64,000 nt of DNA, from NCBI RefSeq assembly GCF_003003355.1, contig NZ_PVTQ01000003.1:1-64000 (forward strand), written 5' to 3'. Origin of the DNA: Donghicola tyrosinivorans. GTDB lineage: Bacteria; Pseudomonadota; Alphaproteobacteria; Rhodobacterales; Rhodobacteraceae. Position numbers and translations under genes: made by a program. The notes under the pieces are model-generated. The model ran no database searches, was not told where the DNA came from, and worked only from the letters and a program-made list of their open reading frames with translations. Of the stretch, positions 17,506-25,004 are shown in pieces (the stretch's first letter is position 1; the number at the start of each line of letters is the position of its first letter).

Positions 17506-18243
17506 TCAGGAGAATATCTCCAACTCTGCCATGCTGCGCTGACGATCCACCGCGTTCAACTGGCGCAAATCCTTGCGGTAGGCCCGCGCGGCGCGAACCA
17601 GCGCGCGGAATAGGCGGCGCTGGCGGCGGGCGTAGAATAGATGCTCAGGATGCCACTGGACGCCCAAGGCAAAGGGCTCTGTCACGCTTTCCACCGCTTG
17701 GATCATCCCGCCCTCATCGCGGGCCGCAACCCGCAAACCGTCGCCCACCCGATCAACCGCCTGCGAATGCAGGGCGTTTACCGTCATCGGTTTTGTCCCT
17801 GCAATATGCGCCAATCGTGTGTCATCGCAAACCAGAACCTCTTTGCGGGGCAGGATGGTGTAGTATTTCTTGCTGGCCTTAAAGACCCCATAGGCATCCT
17901 GATGCAGCGTGCCGCCTCGGGCGACGTTGATCATCTGGCTGCCACGGCAAATCCCCATCACCGGCATCCCGATCTTCTGACACCGTTCGACGACACCGCG
18001 CTCCAACGCATCCCTTTCAGCGTCCAAACGGGCCGAGGTGACGATCTTGCCGCCATAAAGATCAGGCGAGATATCGTCGCCGCCGCCAATGATCACCCCG
18101 TGCACCTGATCCAAGGGCGCATCACGCCCCGCACCCCATCGCACAGAGCGGCCTCCGGCAATCCAGACGTTCAAGGCAATCAACGGGAATATCCGCCATC
18201 CAGACCGGTTCGAGGTCGTGACTGCGATAACAGGTCGGCTCAT
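17506..18243 (-). CDS. Class I glutamine amidotransferase-like gamma-glutamyl hydrolase (peptidase C26)
   Basis: This 245-residue protein has a class I amidotransferase fold. The nucleophile Cys99 lies in VMGICRGSQMINVARGG, and the His198/Glu200 pair lies in LGVQWHPEHLFY. IIGGGDDISPDLYGG is typical of the C26 group, which includes PuuD and gamma-glutamyl-GABA hydrolase. It should hydrolyse a gamma-glutamyl or other amide bond in the cytoplasm. Its ATG overlaps the stop of the amidoligase gene by four bases. The pair probably makes and breaks, or processes, the same amide. No polyamine catabolic genes are nearby, so a PuuD role is unlikely. Confidence 0.88.
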   Translation of the reverse strand: MSRPVIAVTTSNRSGWRIFPLIALNVWIAGGRSVRWGAGRDAPLDQVHGVIIGGGDDISPDLYGGKIVTSARLDAERDALERGVVERCQKIGMPVMGICRGSQMINVARGGTLHQDAYGVFKASKKYYTILPRKEVLVCDDTRLAHIAGTKPMTVNALHSQAVDRVGDGLRVAARDEGGMIQAVESVTEPFALGVQWHPEHLFYARRQRRLFRALVRAARAYRKDLRQLNAVDRQRSMAELEIFS

Positions 18244-19214
18244 GCGGTCTCGGGGACCAGCCCCGCCTCATCCAGAATCTCACCGCAGCGATCCGCCCAA
18301 GTGCTCCGAAGCAAGGTGATCTTGCCGTGGTTTTCCTTCCACTCGGTTCGCAAACGCGCCATCAATTCGGGATCACACGCGATCTTCTCGACCAGCCACC
18401 AACGATGCCATTCCTTGGCCAAAGACCATTCGGGATCATCAATCAGACAATCCGGAAGGCGGAAGTGAAAAGTAGGACGGGCGTTAATCTCGTTCGCTTT
18501 TGAGGCACCAAGGATGGCGGTGACCTTGTCCGGATAGGCCTCCATCAACAAAGGCAGCATATCCAACCCACGGTTCCGGTCGGGACAATGAGCCAGATAG
18601 GTCTCGACCAACTGATCAGCCGAAGGCGCCTCGCCCAGATCGATCAGGTCAGAGACCAGACGGGTCGGATAGGCCTCGGTAAACGGGATGATCTGGCGCG
18701 AGCCGTCAATGGGCATAGCCTTGCGCATCCAGTCCTCGATCATCGCAAAAGCCATCAGGGGGCGCAGGATGCTGTGCACATCCGAACCTTCAGACTGCAC
18801 ATTCAGGTGGATGCCGAACCCGTAGAGAACGCCGTCACCGCTGCCCTTGGCCCCAGCATCGCGCAGGGCATGAATGCCACGATCCAACTGCTTCATCTGA
18901 TCAAAGCTCAAAGGCTCGGTGACCACTTCGACGGGGATCACCTCGCGGCCCACTTTCAGACCCAAATCACGCAGCGCGCTTTTCTCGGCGTTGCGCAGGA
19001 AGATATCCAGATAGACCTCGAAATCGCCAAGGCTGCTGCCTTCCACAACCCAGATCGGATCTTTTTCAAGCTGCGCTTGGCCACCATAGGTCCGGGCTAG
19101 AATTCGGGCGGCCTTGTCTTCGGGCAGACCGCCAAATTCAATCTCCACGCCAATCCGGCGCGGATTGCCACGGCGGTCACTGGGGACAGGAAGGGGAGTA
19201 TATTCGAACGTCAT
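18240..19214 (-). CDS. Amidoligase_2 family protein (GS-like COOH-NH2 ligase)
   Basis: This 324-residue protein carries the marks of the amidoligase_2 group of glutamine-synthetase-fold ligases: GVEIEFGGL (22-30) for metal/ATP binding, VEVVTEPLSF (95-104) and GIHLNVQ (134-140). Members are predicted to form an amide between a carboxylate and an amine using ATP, but few have an assigned substrate. It is coupled (ATGA) to the C26 hydrolase gene downstream. The ATG at 19212-19214 lies directly after a long hairpin that contains the only ribosome site (AAGAGG). The frame could start ten codons earlier (19244), inside that hairpin. Product unknown. Confidence 0.82.
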   Translation of the reverse strand: MTFEYTPLPVPSDRRGNPRRIGVEIEFGGLPEDKAARILARTYGGQAQLEKDPIWVVEGSSLGDFEVYLDIFLRNAEKSALRDLGLKVGREVIPVEVVTEPLSFDQMKQLDRGIHALRDAGAKGSGDGVLYGFGIHLNVQSEGSDVHSILRPLMAFAMIEDWMRKAMPIDGSRQIIPFTEAYPTRLVSDLIDLGEAPSADQLVETYLAHCPDRNRGLDMLPLLMEAYPDKVTAILGASKANEINARPTFHFRLPDCLIDDPEWSLAKEWHRWWLVEKIACDPELMARLRTEWKENHGKITLLRSTWADRCGEILDEAGLVPETA

Positions 19215-19253
19215 AAGCGCCTCTTTTACCCAATCAACGGGCAAAAGGCGCTT
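19215..19253 (-). promoter_or_regulatory. Hairpin ending at the amidoligase start codon
   Basis: On the minus strand AAGCGCC (19253-19247) pairs with GGCGCTT (19221-19215), extended by TTTT/AAAA and GCCC/GGGT pairs with a two-base bulge. The 3' arm contains the AAGAGG ribosome site and ends one base before the ATG. The 5' part, with its TTTT, could also terminate the rlmN transcript. Either way it should limit amidoligase translation. Confidence 0.6.
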
Positions 19254-19264
19254 TTGGTTCCCGA

Positions 19265-20449
19265 TTAACCGGCTTTGGTTTCGGCTTCGATCTGCGCGCG
19301 CGATTTGCGGGCGCGTTCGGTAGCCGATTTCAACTGGCCACAGGCGGCCATGATGTCCTCACCGCGCGGAGTGCGGATTGGGCTGGCGTAACCGGCTTTG
19401 TAGATGATGTCGGCAAAGCTCTCGATCCGCTCCCAATCCGAACGCTGGTAGGGCGAGCCGGGCCATTCGTTGAAGGGGATCAGGTTGATCTTGGCGGGAA
19501 TGCCCTGGATCAGTTTGACCAGACGGCGGGCATCCGCGTCGGTATCGTTCACGTCCTTCAGCATCACGTATTCAAAGGTGATCCGCTCGCTGTTGGACAG
19601 CTTGGGGTAGGCACGCAGGGCCTCAAGCAGTTCCTTGATGTTCCACTTTTTGTTGATGGGTACCAGCTTGTCGCGAACCTCATCGGTGGTGGCGTGAAAG
19701 CTGACGGCCAGCAGACAGCCAATCTCTTCGGCGGTCTTGGCGATCTCGGGGACAACGCCGCTGGTGGACAGGGTAATGCGGCGGCGGCTCAGGCTGATGC
19801 CTTCACCATCCATAGCGATCTTCATCGCGTCACGAACGTTGTCAAAGTTATACAGGGGCTCGCCCATGCCCATCAGAACGATGTTCGACAGCAGACGGGG
19901 ACGTTCGCCCGCAGGCTCACCGGGTTTGGGCCATTCACCCAGATCATCACGGGCCATCATGATCTGGCCGACGATCTCGCCCGCGGTCAGGTTGCGCACC
20001 AGCTTCTGCGTGCCGGTATGACAGAACGAACAGGTCAGAGTACAGCCCACCTGCGAGCTGACGCAGAGTGTGCCGCGATCGGTTTCGGGGATGTAGACCA
20101 CCTCTACCTCATGGCCACCCGCGATCCGCACCAGATACTTGCGGGTGCCGTCCAGAGACACCTGCTTGCTGACCACCTCGGGGATTTCGATGACGAAATT
20201 CTCATCCAACTGGGCGCGGTAGCCCTTGGCCAGATTGGTCATCGAGTCAAAGTCGCGCACGCCCCACTGATAGATCCACTGCCAGATCTGGTTCACACGC
20301 ATCTTGGCCTGCTTTTCCGGCGTGCCGATGGCCAGCAGCGCATCGCGCAGACCGTCGCGGGTCAGGCCGACCAGATTGGTCTTGCCACCCTCGGGCAGTT
20401 TGCGGGGCATGGTCAGTACGTCTTGAGTGATCGGTGCAGAGGCCGTCAT
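19265..20449 (-). CDS. rlmN: Dual-specificity rRNA/tRNA adenine C2-methyltransferase
   Basis: This 394-residue radical SAM enzyme methylates C2 of A2503 in 23S rRNA and A37 in some tRNAs. The radical SAM cluster motif CxxxCxxC is Cys136, Cys140 and Cys143 ([14 protein letters not shown]). Typical regions include [17 protein letters not shown] at the N-terminus, [20 protein letters not shown] and the C-terminal catalytic Cys in IMAACGQL. The ATG at 20447-20449 gives the expected length. A terminator separates it from the upstream IalB-family gene. Confidence 0.96.
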   Translation of the reverse strand: MTASAPITQDVLTMPRKLPEGGKTNLVGLTRDGLRDALLAIGTPEKQAKMRVNQIWQWIYQWGVRDFDSMTNLAKGYRAQLDENFVIEIPEVVSKQVSLDGTRKYLVRIAGGHEVEVVYIPETDRGTLCVSSQVGCTLTCSFCHTGTQKLVRNLTAGEIVGQIMMARDDLGEWPKPGEPAGERPRLLSNIVLMGMGEPLYNFDNVRDAMKIAMDGEGISLSRRRITLSTSGVVPEIAKTAEEIGCLLAVSFHATTDEVRDKLVPINKKWNIKELLEALRAYPKLSNSERITFEYVMLKDVNDTDADARRLVKLIQGIPAKINLIPFNEWPGSPYQRSDWERIESFADIIYKAGYASPIRTPRGEDIMAACGQLKSATERARKSRAQIEAETKAG

Positions 20450-20500
20450 GAGCGTTCATCCTTTGGGCTGAGCGCGCCGTATAGCGGATTCGTTAGAAAA

Positions 20501-20537
20501 ACACAAAAGGAACCGAACGCGCCTGCGTCCGGCCCCT
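20501..20537 (-). terminator. Intrinsic terminator of the IalB-family gene
   Basis: On the minus strand GGCCGGACGC pairs with GCGTTCGGTTCC (one G-U pair, small bulge) around an AGGC loop. It is followed by TTTTGTGTTTTTC. Confidence 0.75.
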
Positions 20538-20563
20538 GTCATGTCAGGTATGCGTCTGGCTGA

Positions 20564-21094
20564 TTACTGGGCGCAGCGCTTTTGAGCGTCGTCGACAGCA
20601 GCGGTAAAGCCGGTCAGCGAGAAAGTGTCTTTGGTCTGGGTACCACGGCTGGACACACCCACCAGAGTCGCATTCGCGCCGCGCTTCATTGCGGCAACGA
20701 TCTTTGCGTCATCTGCGGGGTTCGCGGGCCATGCCCATTCACCTTGGGTGAACATGGGGAAGTTGGTGCCATCCACGGTCAGACCCACTTCAGAGCCGTC
20801 ACGGAACGGATAGCCGCCGGTAAAGGCAACCTGCTGCGCAACACTTTGAGCAGGACGGAAGAACACCATCAGCTGGATTTCACCGCGCGACACCGAAACG
20901 ACGCGACCGTCTTTCGTGTTTACAGTTTCTTTGGGCACAGAAACGGCCCAACATTCGCGGGGGTCCTGTCCCTCAAAGACGTTCCAATCCTGCATCACTG
21001 CAACCTGATTGTTCGACGTCTCTTGCGCAGATGCGCCTACAGCGATCATCGATACCAGTGCAGCTGCAAGCCCACGCGCAACCAATGCCTTCAT
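20564..21094 (-). CDS. Invasion-associated locus B (IalB) family exported protein
   Basis: This 176-residue protein has a Sec signal peptide (MKALVARGLAAALVSMIAVGASAQ), so it is periplasmic. The mature part shows the IalB pattern: a DWNVFEGQDPRECWAVSVPKE start with a Cys, REIQLMVFF-like central strands (SRGEIQLMVFFRP), then MKRGANATLVGVSSRGTQTKDTFSLTGFTAAV and a final KRCAQ whose Cys may pair with the first. IalB of Bartonella is linked to erythrocyte entry. In free-living relatives the function is unknown. The ATG at 21092-21094 begins the signal peptide. Confidence 0.85.
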   Translation of the reverse strand: MKALVARGLAAALVSMIAVGASAQETSNNQVAVMQDWNVFEGQDPRECWAVSVPKETVNTKDGRVVSVSRGEIQLMVFFRPAQSVAQQVAFTGGYPFRDGSEVGLTVDGTNFPMFTQGEWAWPANPADDAKIVAAMKRGANATLVGVSSRGTQTKDTFSLTGFTAAVDDAQKRCAQ

Positions 21095-21145
21095 ATGTCC
21101 AGCCTCCGAGCTGTCATGCCTCTTCCCGTGATCCCGAATATCGAG

Positions 21146-21163
21146 GTTTTGGCACCTCGTGCC
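21146..21163. repeat. 18-base intergenic repeat, copy 2
   Basis: Identical over 18 bases to 5895-5912. Here the flanks add an alternative stem, CGAGGT-TTTGGC-ACCTCG (21142-21159). It lies about 52 bases upstream of the IalB-family start, in the divergent spacer before the asparaginase gene. Confidence 0.55.
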
Positions 21164-21267
21164 ACGGGATCATTTTCATCTCGACGGACGGACTGTAACG
21201 TAAAACATCATGCAGGATAAAGCCCCTACGGCGGCTTTCTGCCAAGACCCTACGGAGACGTGAACCT

Positions 21268-22266
21268 ATGTCAAATCCTGCCCCTCTGGCCGAACTGTGG
21301 CGCGGCGACCTTTTGGAAAGCCTTCATACGGGTCATGCGGTTATCTGCGACAGTTCAGGCCAGATCGTATGGTCCTGTGGCAACCCTGATACCATCATCT
21401 ACCCCCGCAGTTCGGCCAAGATGATTCAGGCTTTGCCCCTTGTGGAATCCGGCGCCGCAGACGCGGCGGGCCTTGGTGTTCCGCAACTTGCGCTTTCATG
21501 TGCCTCTCACAGCGGCGAGGCGCAGCACACCACCCGCGTGGCCGACTGGATCGAAGGACTGGGCCTGAGCGAAAACGATTTTCGCTGCGGCGTCCAGCAA
21601 CCCTCGCATTCAGAAACCCGAAGAACGCTTTTGTTGAACGGAGAGGCGCCTTGCCAATTGCACAACAACTGCTCGGGGAAACACGCAGGGTTTTTGACCC
21701 TGAACCGGCACCTTGGTGCGGGGGCCGAGTATGTTGAGGTGGATCATCCGGTCCAAACCGCCTGTAAGACGGCCTTTGAAGAGGTCACGGCCATGGACAG
21801 CCCCTGCTATGGCATCGACGGATGCTCGGCCCCGAATTTCGCGACCAGTGTTCACGGGCTAGCGCGGGCGATGGCGTCCTTTGCCAGCGCCCATACCCGT
21901 AGCGGCGTGCGGGCCGAAGCCCAGAGCCGTCTGGTGCAGGCCATGATCACTCACCCCGAACTGGTGGCGGGCACAGGACGCGCCTGCACAGAGTTGATGG
22001 GTGCGGCAGCGGGCCGCGCCGCGCTGAAGACCGGCGCAGAGGCGGTCTTCGTGGGGATGATTCCCGAAACCGGCTTCGGCATCGCGCTGAAAGTGGTGGA
22101 TGGCGGTACCCGCGGCGCGGAATGCGCGATTGCGGCGCTGATGGTGCGGCTGGGAATTCTGGATGCCAATGATCCAGCAGTGCTGAAGCGCATGAACGCA
22201 GTGCAAAAGAACTGGCGCGGGATCGAGACCGGCATCATCCGCCCCGCCGCGCATCTGTTGTCCTGA
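21268..22266 (+). CDS. Asparaginase (asparaginase II / rhizobial type)
   Basis: This 332-residue protein matches the asparaginase family first known from Rhizobium etli, which is unrelated to the E. coli enzymes. Typical regions are LAELWRGDLLESLHTGHAVICDSSG at the start, YPRSSAKMIQALPLVESGAAD with the Ser/Lys pair thought to act in catalysis, SCASHSGEAQHTTRV, NNCSGKHAGFLTLNRHLG and GIDGCSAPNFA. It should hydrolyse L-asparagine to aspartate and ammonia in the cytoplasm. Whether it supports nitrogen supply with the urea transporter is only a guess. The ATG at 21268 has GGAGACG upstream. Confidence 0.9.
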   Translation: MSNPAPLAELWRGDLLESLHTGHAVICDSSGQIVWSCGNPDTIIYPRSSAKMIQALPLVESGAADAAGLGVPQLALSCASHSGEAQHTTRVADWIEGLGLSENDFRCGVQQPSHSETRRTLLLNGEAPCQLHNNCSGKHAGFLTLNRHLGAGAEYVEVDHPVQTACKTAFEEVTAMDSPCYGIDGCSAPNFATSVHGLARAMASFASAHTRSGVRAEAQSRLVQAMITHPELVAGTGRACTELMGAAAGRAALKTGAEAVFVGMIPETGFGIALKVVDGGTRGAECAIAALMVRLGILDANDPAVLKRMNAVQKNWRGIETGIIRPAAHLLS

Positions 22267-22289
22267 GCCAGCTGTCTTAATCCAGCGGA

Positions 22290-22310
22290 GCGGGCGCTGG
22301 TCGCGCCCGC
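22290..22310 (+). terminator. Terminator of the asparaginase gene
   Basis: GCGGGCGC (22290-22297) pairs perfectly with GCGCCCGC (22303-22310) around TGGTC. A short T-rich stretch (TTTTATTTA) follows after five bases. It also lies before the 3' end of the convergent YCII gene. Confidence 0.7.
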
Positions 22311-22321
22311 ACAGGTTTTAT

Positions 22322-22654
22322 TTATTCACGCCCACTGATTTCGGGGATCTCATGGGCCTCGGCCACCTCGACCGAGCCGCCCATCGCGATCATCGGACAG
22401 CCGCTGGCGATATCCAGCGCCTCTTGCAGGGTCGGAACCTCGATCACCGAAATCCCCATCGTGGGATTCGCGCCGCCGTTCGGGACCGTGCCGCTGACTG
22501 AAACCGTGTGGGACTGGCCGACCGGAAAGCCTTCGTCGATCCAGACGCCTGGATGATGGGCGACCCAGCGGTTCCATGCCTTGATGGTGTTGACCGCTTC
22601 ATCGGGCGATCCGGGCTGTTCGCCCCCGTGATAAACGAAGAGAAATTTGGGCAT
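22322..22654 (-). CDS. YCII-related (DGPF-type) protein
   Basis: This 110-residue protein has the YCII ferredoxin-like fold pattern: MPKFLFVYHGGEQPG at the start, then VIEVPTLQEALDIASGCPMIAMGGSVEVAEAHEI, typical of the DGPF branch that often accompanies ECF sigma factors. No sigma factor gene is nearby here. Function unknown. The ATG at 22652-22654 has GAAGGAAG upstream, and the 25 extra upstream codons are not family-like. Confidence 0.8.
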   Translation of the reverse strand: MPKFLFVYHGGEQPGSPDEAVNTIKAWNRWVAHHPGVWIDEGFPVGQSHTVSVSGTVPNGGANPTMGISVIEVPTLQEALDIASGCPMIAMGGSVEVAEAHEIPEISGRE

Positions 22655-22685
22655 TGATGCTTCCTTCAGAAATGACCTGAGCAAA

Positions 22686-22720
22686 TGAAAAACGCGTGGC
22701 CAGCCTAGCCGGTCACGCGT
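22686..22720 (-). terminator. Intrinsic terminator of serB
   Basis: On the minus strand ACGCGTGACC pairs with GGCCACGCGT (one G-U), followed by TTTTTC. It lies 32 bases past the serB stop. Confidence 0.85.
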
Positions 22721-22751
22721 GATTCGCATTGATCTGAATGAAGTGCAGCCC

Positions 22752-23627
22752 TTAGGCGACGAATTCGTCGCGGCTGTAGCCCTGAATATAAAGCAGCGCC
22801 GTCAGGTCACCGTGGTTGATGCGGATATCGCATTGCGCCGCGACCGAGGGTTTCGCGTGCAGGGCAACACCAAAGCCCGCGCGGCCCAACATGCCAAGAT
22901 CGTTCGCCCCATCTCCGACGGCGACCACATCAGCCTCGGTGATGCCAAGACGGGCCGAGATTTCTTCCAGCGCCTGCACCTTGGCTTCGCGGCCCAGAAT
23001 CGGGCGGCCCACATCGCCGGTCAGTGCGCCATCTGCGGCGATCAGCGTATTGGCACGATTTTCGTCAAAGCCCAGTTCTGCAGCCACTTTCGCTGTGAAG
23101 GCGGTAAATCCGCCCGAGACCAGCGCGCAGTAGCCGCCTTGCGCCTTCATGGTGGCCAGCAATTCCCGCCCGCCGGGCATGAATGTGATGCGCTCGGCCA
23201 GAACCTTGTCGATCACGTTCTCGGGCAGACCTTTCAGCAGGCACACACGCTCGGTCAGGGCTCCTTCAAAGTCCAGCTCGCCGTTCATAGCGCGGGCCGT
23301 GATATCTTTCACACGCTCGCCAACACCCGCCTCATCGGCCAGCTCATCAATGCATTCCTGCTGGATCATGGTGCTGTCCATATCCGCCAGCAGCATCTTC
23401 TTGCGGCGACCTTCGACGGGCAGGATCACAAGATCAACGCCTTGGTCCTGTAGGTCCGCCCAAACGTCCCACTGGTTATCGGGCAAAGTGTCCAAGGCAA
23501 ACTCGGCTGCAACATCGGGCGCCAGCCACTGGATGTCGCCGCCGCCCCATGCGTTGCGCAGCGAATCGACCAGCACAGGCTGGAGCGCAGGATTGGCGGG
23601 ATTTGTCAGAAGCGTTGCCACATACAT
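22752..23627 (-). CDS. serB: Phosphoserine phosphatase
   Basis: This 291-residue HAD-family enzyme makes serine from phosphoserine, the last step of the phosphorylated serine pathway. The catalytic motif is D82-M-D84-S-T86 (LLADMDSTMIQQECIDEL). Later HAD motifs are LVSGGFTAFT and VVAVGDGANDLGMLGRAGFGVAL. An N-terminal about 75-residue ACT-like region precedes the HAD domain, as in longer SerB proteins. It is transcribed divergently from serC-serA, so all three serine genes are together. ATAGGAAA lies upstream of the ATG at 23625-23627. Confidence 0.95.
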   Translation of the reverse strand: MYVATLLTNPANPALQPVLVDSLRNAWGGGDIQWLAPDVAAEFALDTLPDNQWDVWADLQDQGVDLVILPVEGRRKKMLLADMDSTMIQQECIDELADEAGVGERVKDITARAMNGELDFEGALTERVCLLKGLPENVIDKVLAERITFMPGGRELLATMKAQGGYCALVSGGFTAFTAKVAAELGFDENRANTLIAADGALTGDVGRPILGREAKVQALEEISARLGITEADVVAVGDGANDLGMLGRAGFGVALHAKPSVAAQCDIRINHGDLTALLYIQGYSRDEFVA

Positions 23628-23710
23628 GGGGGAAGTTTCCTATAGAAGACACGGAGCGTCGTATTTGGGGTCTCAAGCGGCGCTATAGCGACAAAATGGC
23701 TATTGTGAAA

Positions 23711-23763
23711 GCCCGCGAAGCCCCGTATCTGCGTCGGCGGGACACCTCTCCCCAACGAGAGGC
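23711..23763 (+). ncRNA. Candidate serC leader RNA motif
   Basis: Two hairpins precede serC: CCCGC (23712-23716) with GCGGG (23737-23741), then CCTCTC (23745-23750) with GAGAGG (23757-23762), closely spaced. This layout and position match my memory of the serC motif described upstream of alphaproteobacterial serC genes. The match is from memory and was not scored against a covariance model. The ribosome site AAGGG follows at 23776-23780. The ligand, if any, is not established. Confidence 0.6.
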
Positions 23764-23786
23764 GATTATCTGGAAGGGTACCAGCA

Positions 23787-24932
23787 ATGGCTATCGCACA
23801 ACCGGCAACGCGGCCGGCAAACCCGCGTTTTTCTTCTGGCCCCTGCGCCAAAATCCCCACATTCTCGCTGGATATGCTGTCGGACGCCGCACTGGGCCGT
23901 TCGCACCGCGCTGTCGTTGGCAAAGCCAAACTGAAGGCTGCCATCGAAGAAACCCGCGAACTGCTGGGGGTTCCTGCCGACTACCGTATCGGTATCGTGC
24001 CTGCCTCTGACACCGGCGCCGTCGAAATGGCGCTTTGGTCGATGCTGGGTGCCCGCAAAGTGACCATGCTGGCATGGGAAAGCTTTGGTTCGGGCTGGGT
24101 TACTGACGTTGTCAAACAGCTGAAGCTGGATGCCGAAGTCCGCACCGCAGATTACGGCCTGCTGCCCGATCTGGCGACCGTCGATTTCAACACGGACGTT
24201 GTGTTCACCTGGAACGGCACCACTGCCGGTGTCCGCGTGCCCAACGCTGACTGGATCGCGGCTGACCGTGAAGGTCTGACCATCTGTGACGCCACCTCGG
24301 CTGCGTTCGCGCAGGATCTGGACTGGGCGAAACTGGATGTGACCACCTTCTCGTGGCAGAAAGTCATGGGCGGCGAAGGCGCACACGGCATCATCATCCT
24401 GAGCCCCCGCGCTGTTGAGCGTCTGGAAAGCTACACCCCTGCATGGCCCCTGCCGAAGATCTTCCGCATGACCAAAGGCGGCAAGCTGATCGAAGGCATC
24501 TTCGTGGGTGAGACCATCAACACCCCCTCGATGCTGGCGGTTGAGGACTATCTGGTTGCCCTGAACTGGGCCCGTGAGATCGGCGGCCTGAAGGCACTGC
24601 AGGATCGTGCGGATGCAAACGCAAAGGTCATCTTTGACTTCTGCGACCAGAAAGACTGGATCGCGAACCTGGCAGAAGTGGCGGAAACCCGCAGCAACAC
24701 TTCGGTCTGCCTGAAGTTCACCGACGATCGCATCAAGGACGGCGCTGTCTTCGCGAAAGCGGTTGCCAAGCGTCTGGAAAAAGAAGGCGTTGCGCTGGAC
24801 ATCGGTGCATACCGTGACGCGCCTGCCGGTCTGCGCATCTGGTGCGGTGCCACCGTGGAAACCGCCGACGTCGAGGCTCTGATGCCTTGGCTGGAGTGGG
24901 CTTTCGAAGCAGAAATCGAAGCGCAAGCCTAA
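23787..24932 (+). CDS. serC: Phosphoserine aminotransferase
   Basis: This 381-residue PLP enzyme converts 3-phosphohydroxypyruvate and glutamate to phosphoserine and 2-oxoglutarate. The PLP lysine is Lys192 in [15 protein letters not shown]. Start-proximal [13 protein letters not shown] is the substrate loop. [17 protein letters not shown] and [29 protein letters not shown] are typical of the alphaproteobacterial long form. AAGGG lies before the ATG at 23787. serA follows after a 72-base gap with a hairpin, so the two are probably co-transcribed. Confidence 0.96.
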   Translation: MAIAQPATRPANPRFSSGPCAKIPTFSLDMLSDAALGRSHRAVVGKAKLKAAIEETRELLGVPADYRIGIVPASDTGAVEMALWSMLGARKVTMLAWESFGSGWVTDVVKQLKLDAEVRTADYGLLPDLATVDFNTDVVFTWNGTTAGVRVPNADWIAADREGLTICDATSAAFAQDLDWAKLDVTTFSWQKVMGGEGAHGIIILSPRAVERLESYTPAWPLPKIFRMTKGGKLIEGIFVGETINTPSMLAVEDYLVALNWAREIGGLKALQDRADANAKVIFDFCDQKDWIANLAEVAETRSNTSVCLKFTDDRIKDGAVFAKAVAKRLEKEGVALDIGAYRDAPAGLRIWCGATVETADVEALMPWLEWAFEAEIEAQA

Positions 24933-24944
24933 GCCTTTCCCTAC

Positions 24945-24964
24945 GGGGGCGCTGTGACGCCCCC
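24945..24964 (+). promoter_or_regulatory. Hairpin between serC and serA
   Basis: GGGGGCG (24945-24951) pairs with CGCCCCC (24958-24964) around CTGTGA. There is no T run. It may protect the serC mRNA end or partly reduce read-through into serA. Confidence 0.5.
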
Positions 24965-25004
24965 GACCTTTCCCATAGAATTCTCAGATCAAAGGACCAT
25001 CAAA

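Noticed and set aside
17506-18243. Assigning the C26 hydrolase as PuuD of putrescine breakdown
   Set aside because: No puuA, puuB or puuC gene is near, and the gene is coupled to an amidoligase_2 gene instead.
21146-21170. Sigma-54 type promoter in the 18-base repeat (TGGCACG on the minus strand)
   Set aside because: The GG-to-GC spacing is eight instead of ten bases, and the first copy lacks the leading TGG.
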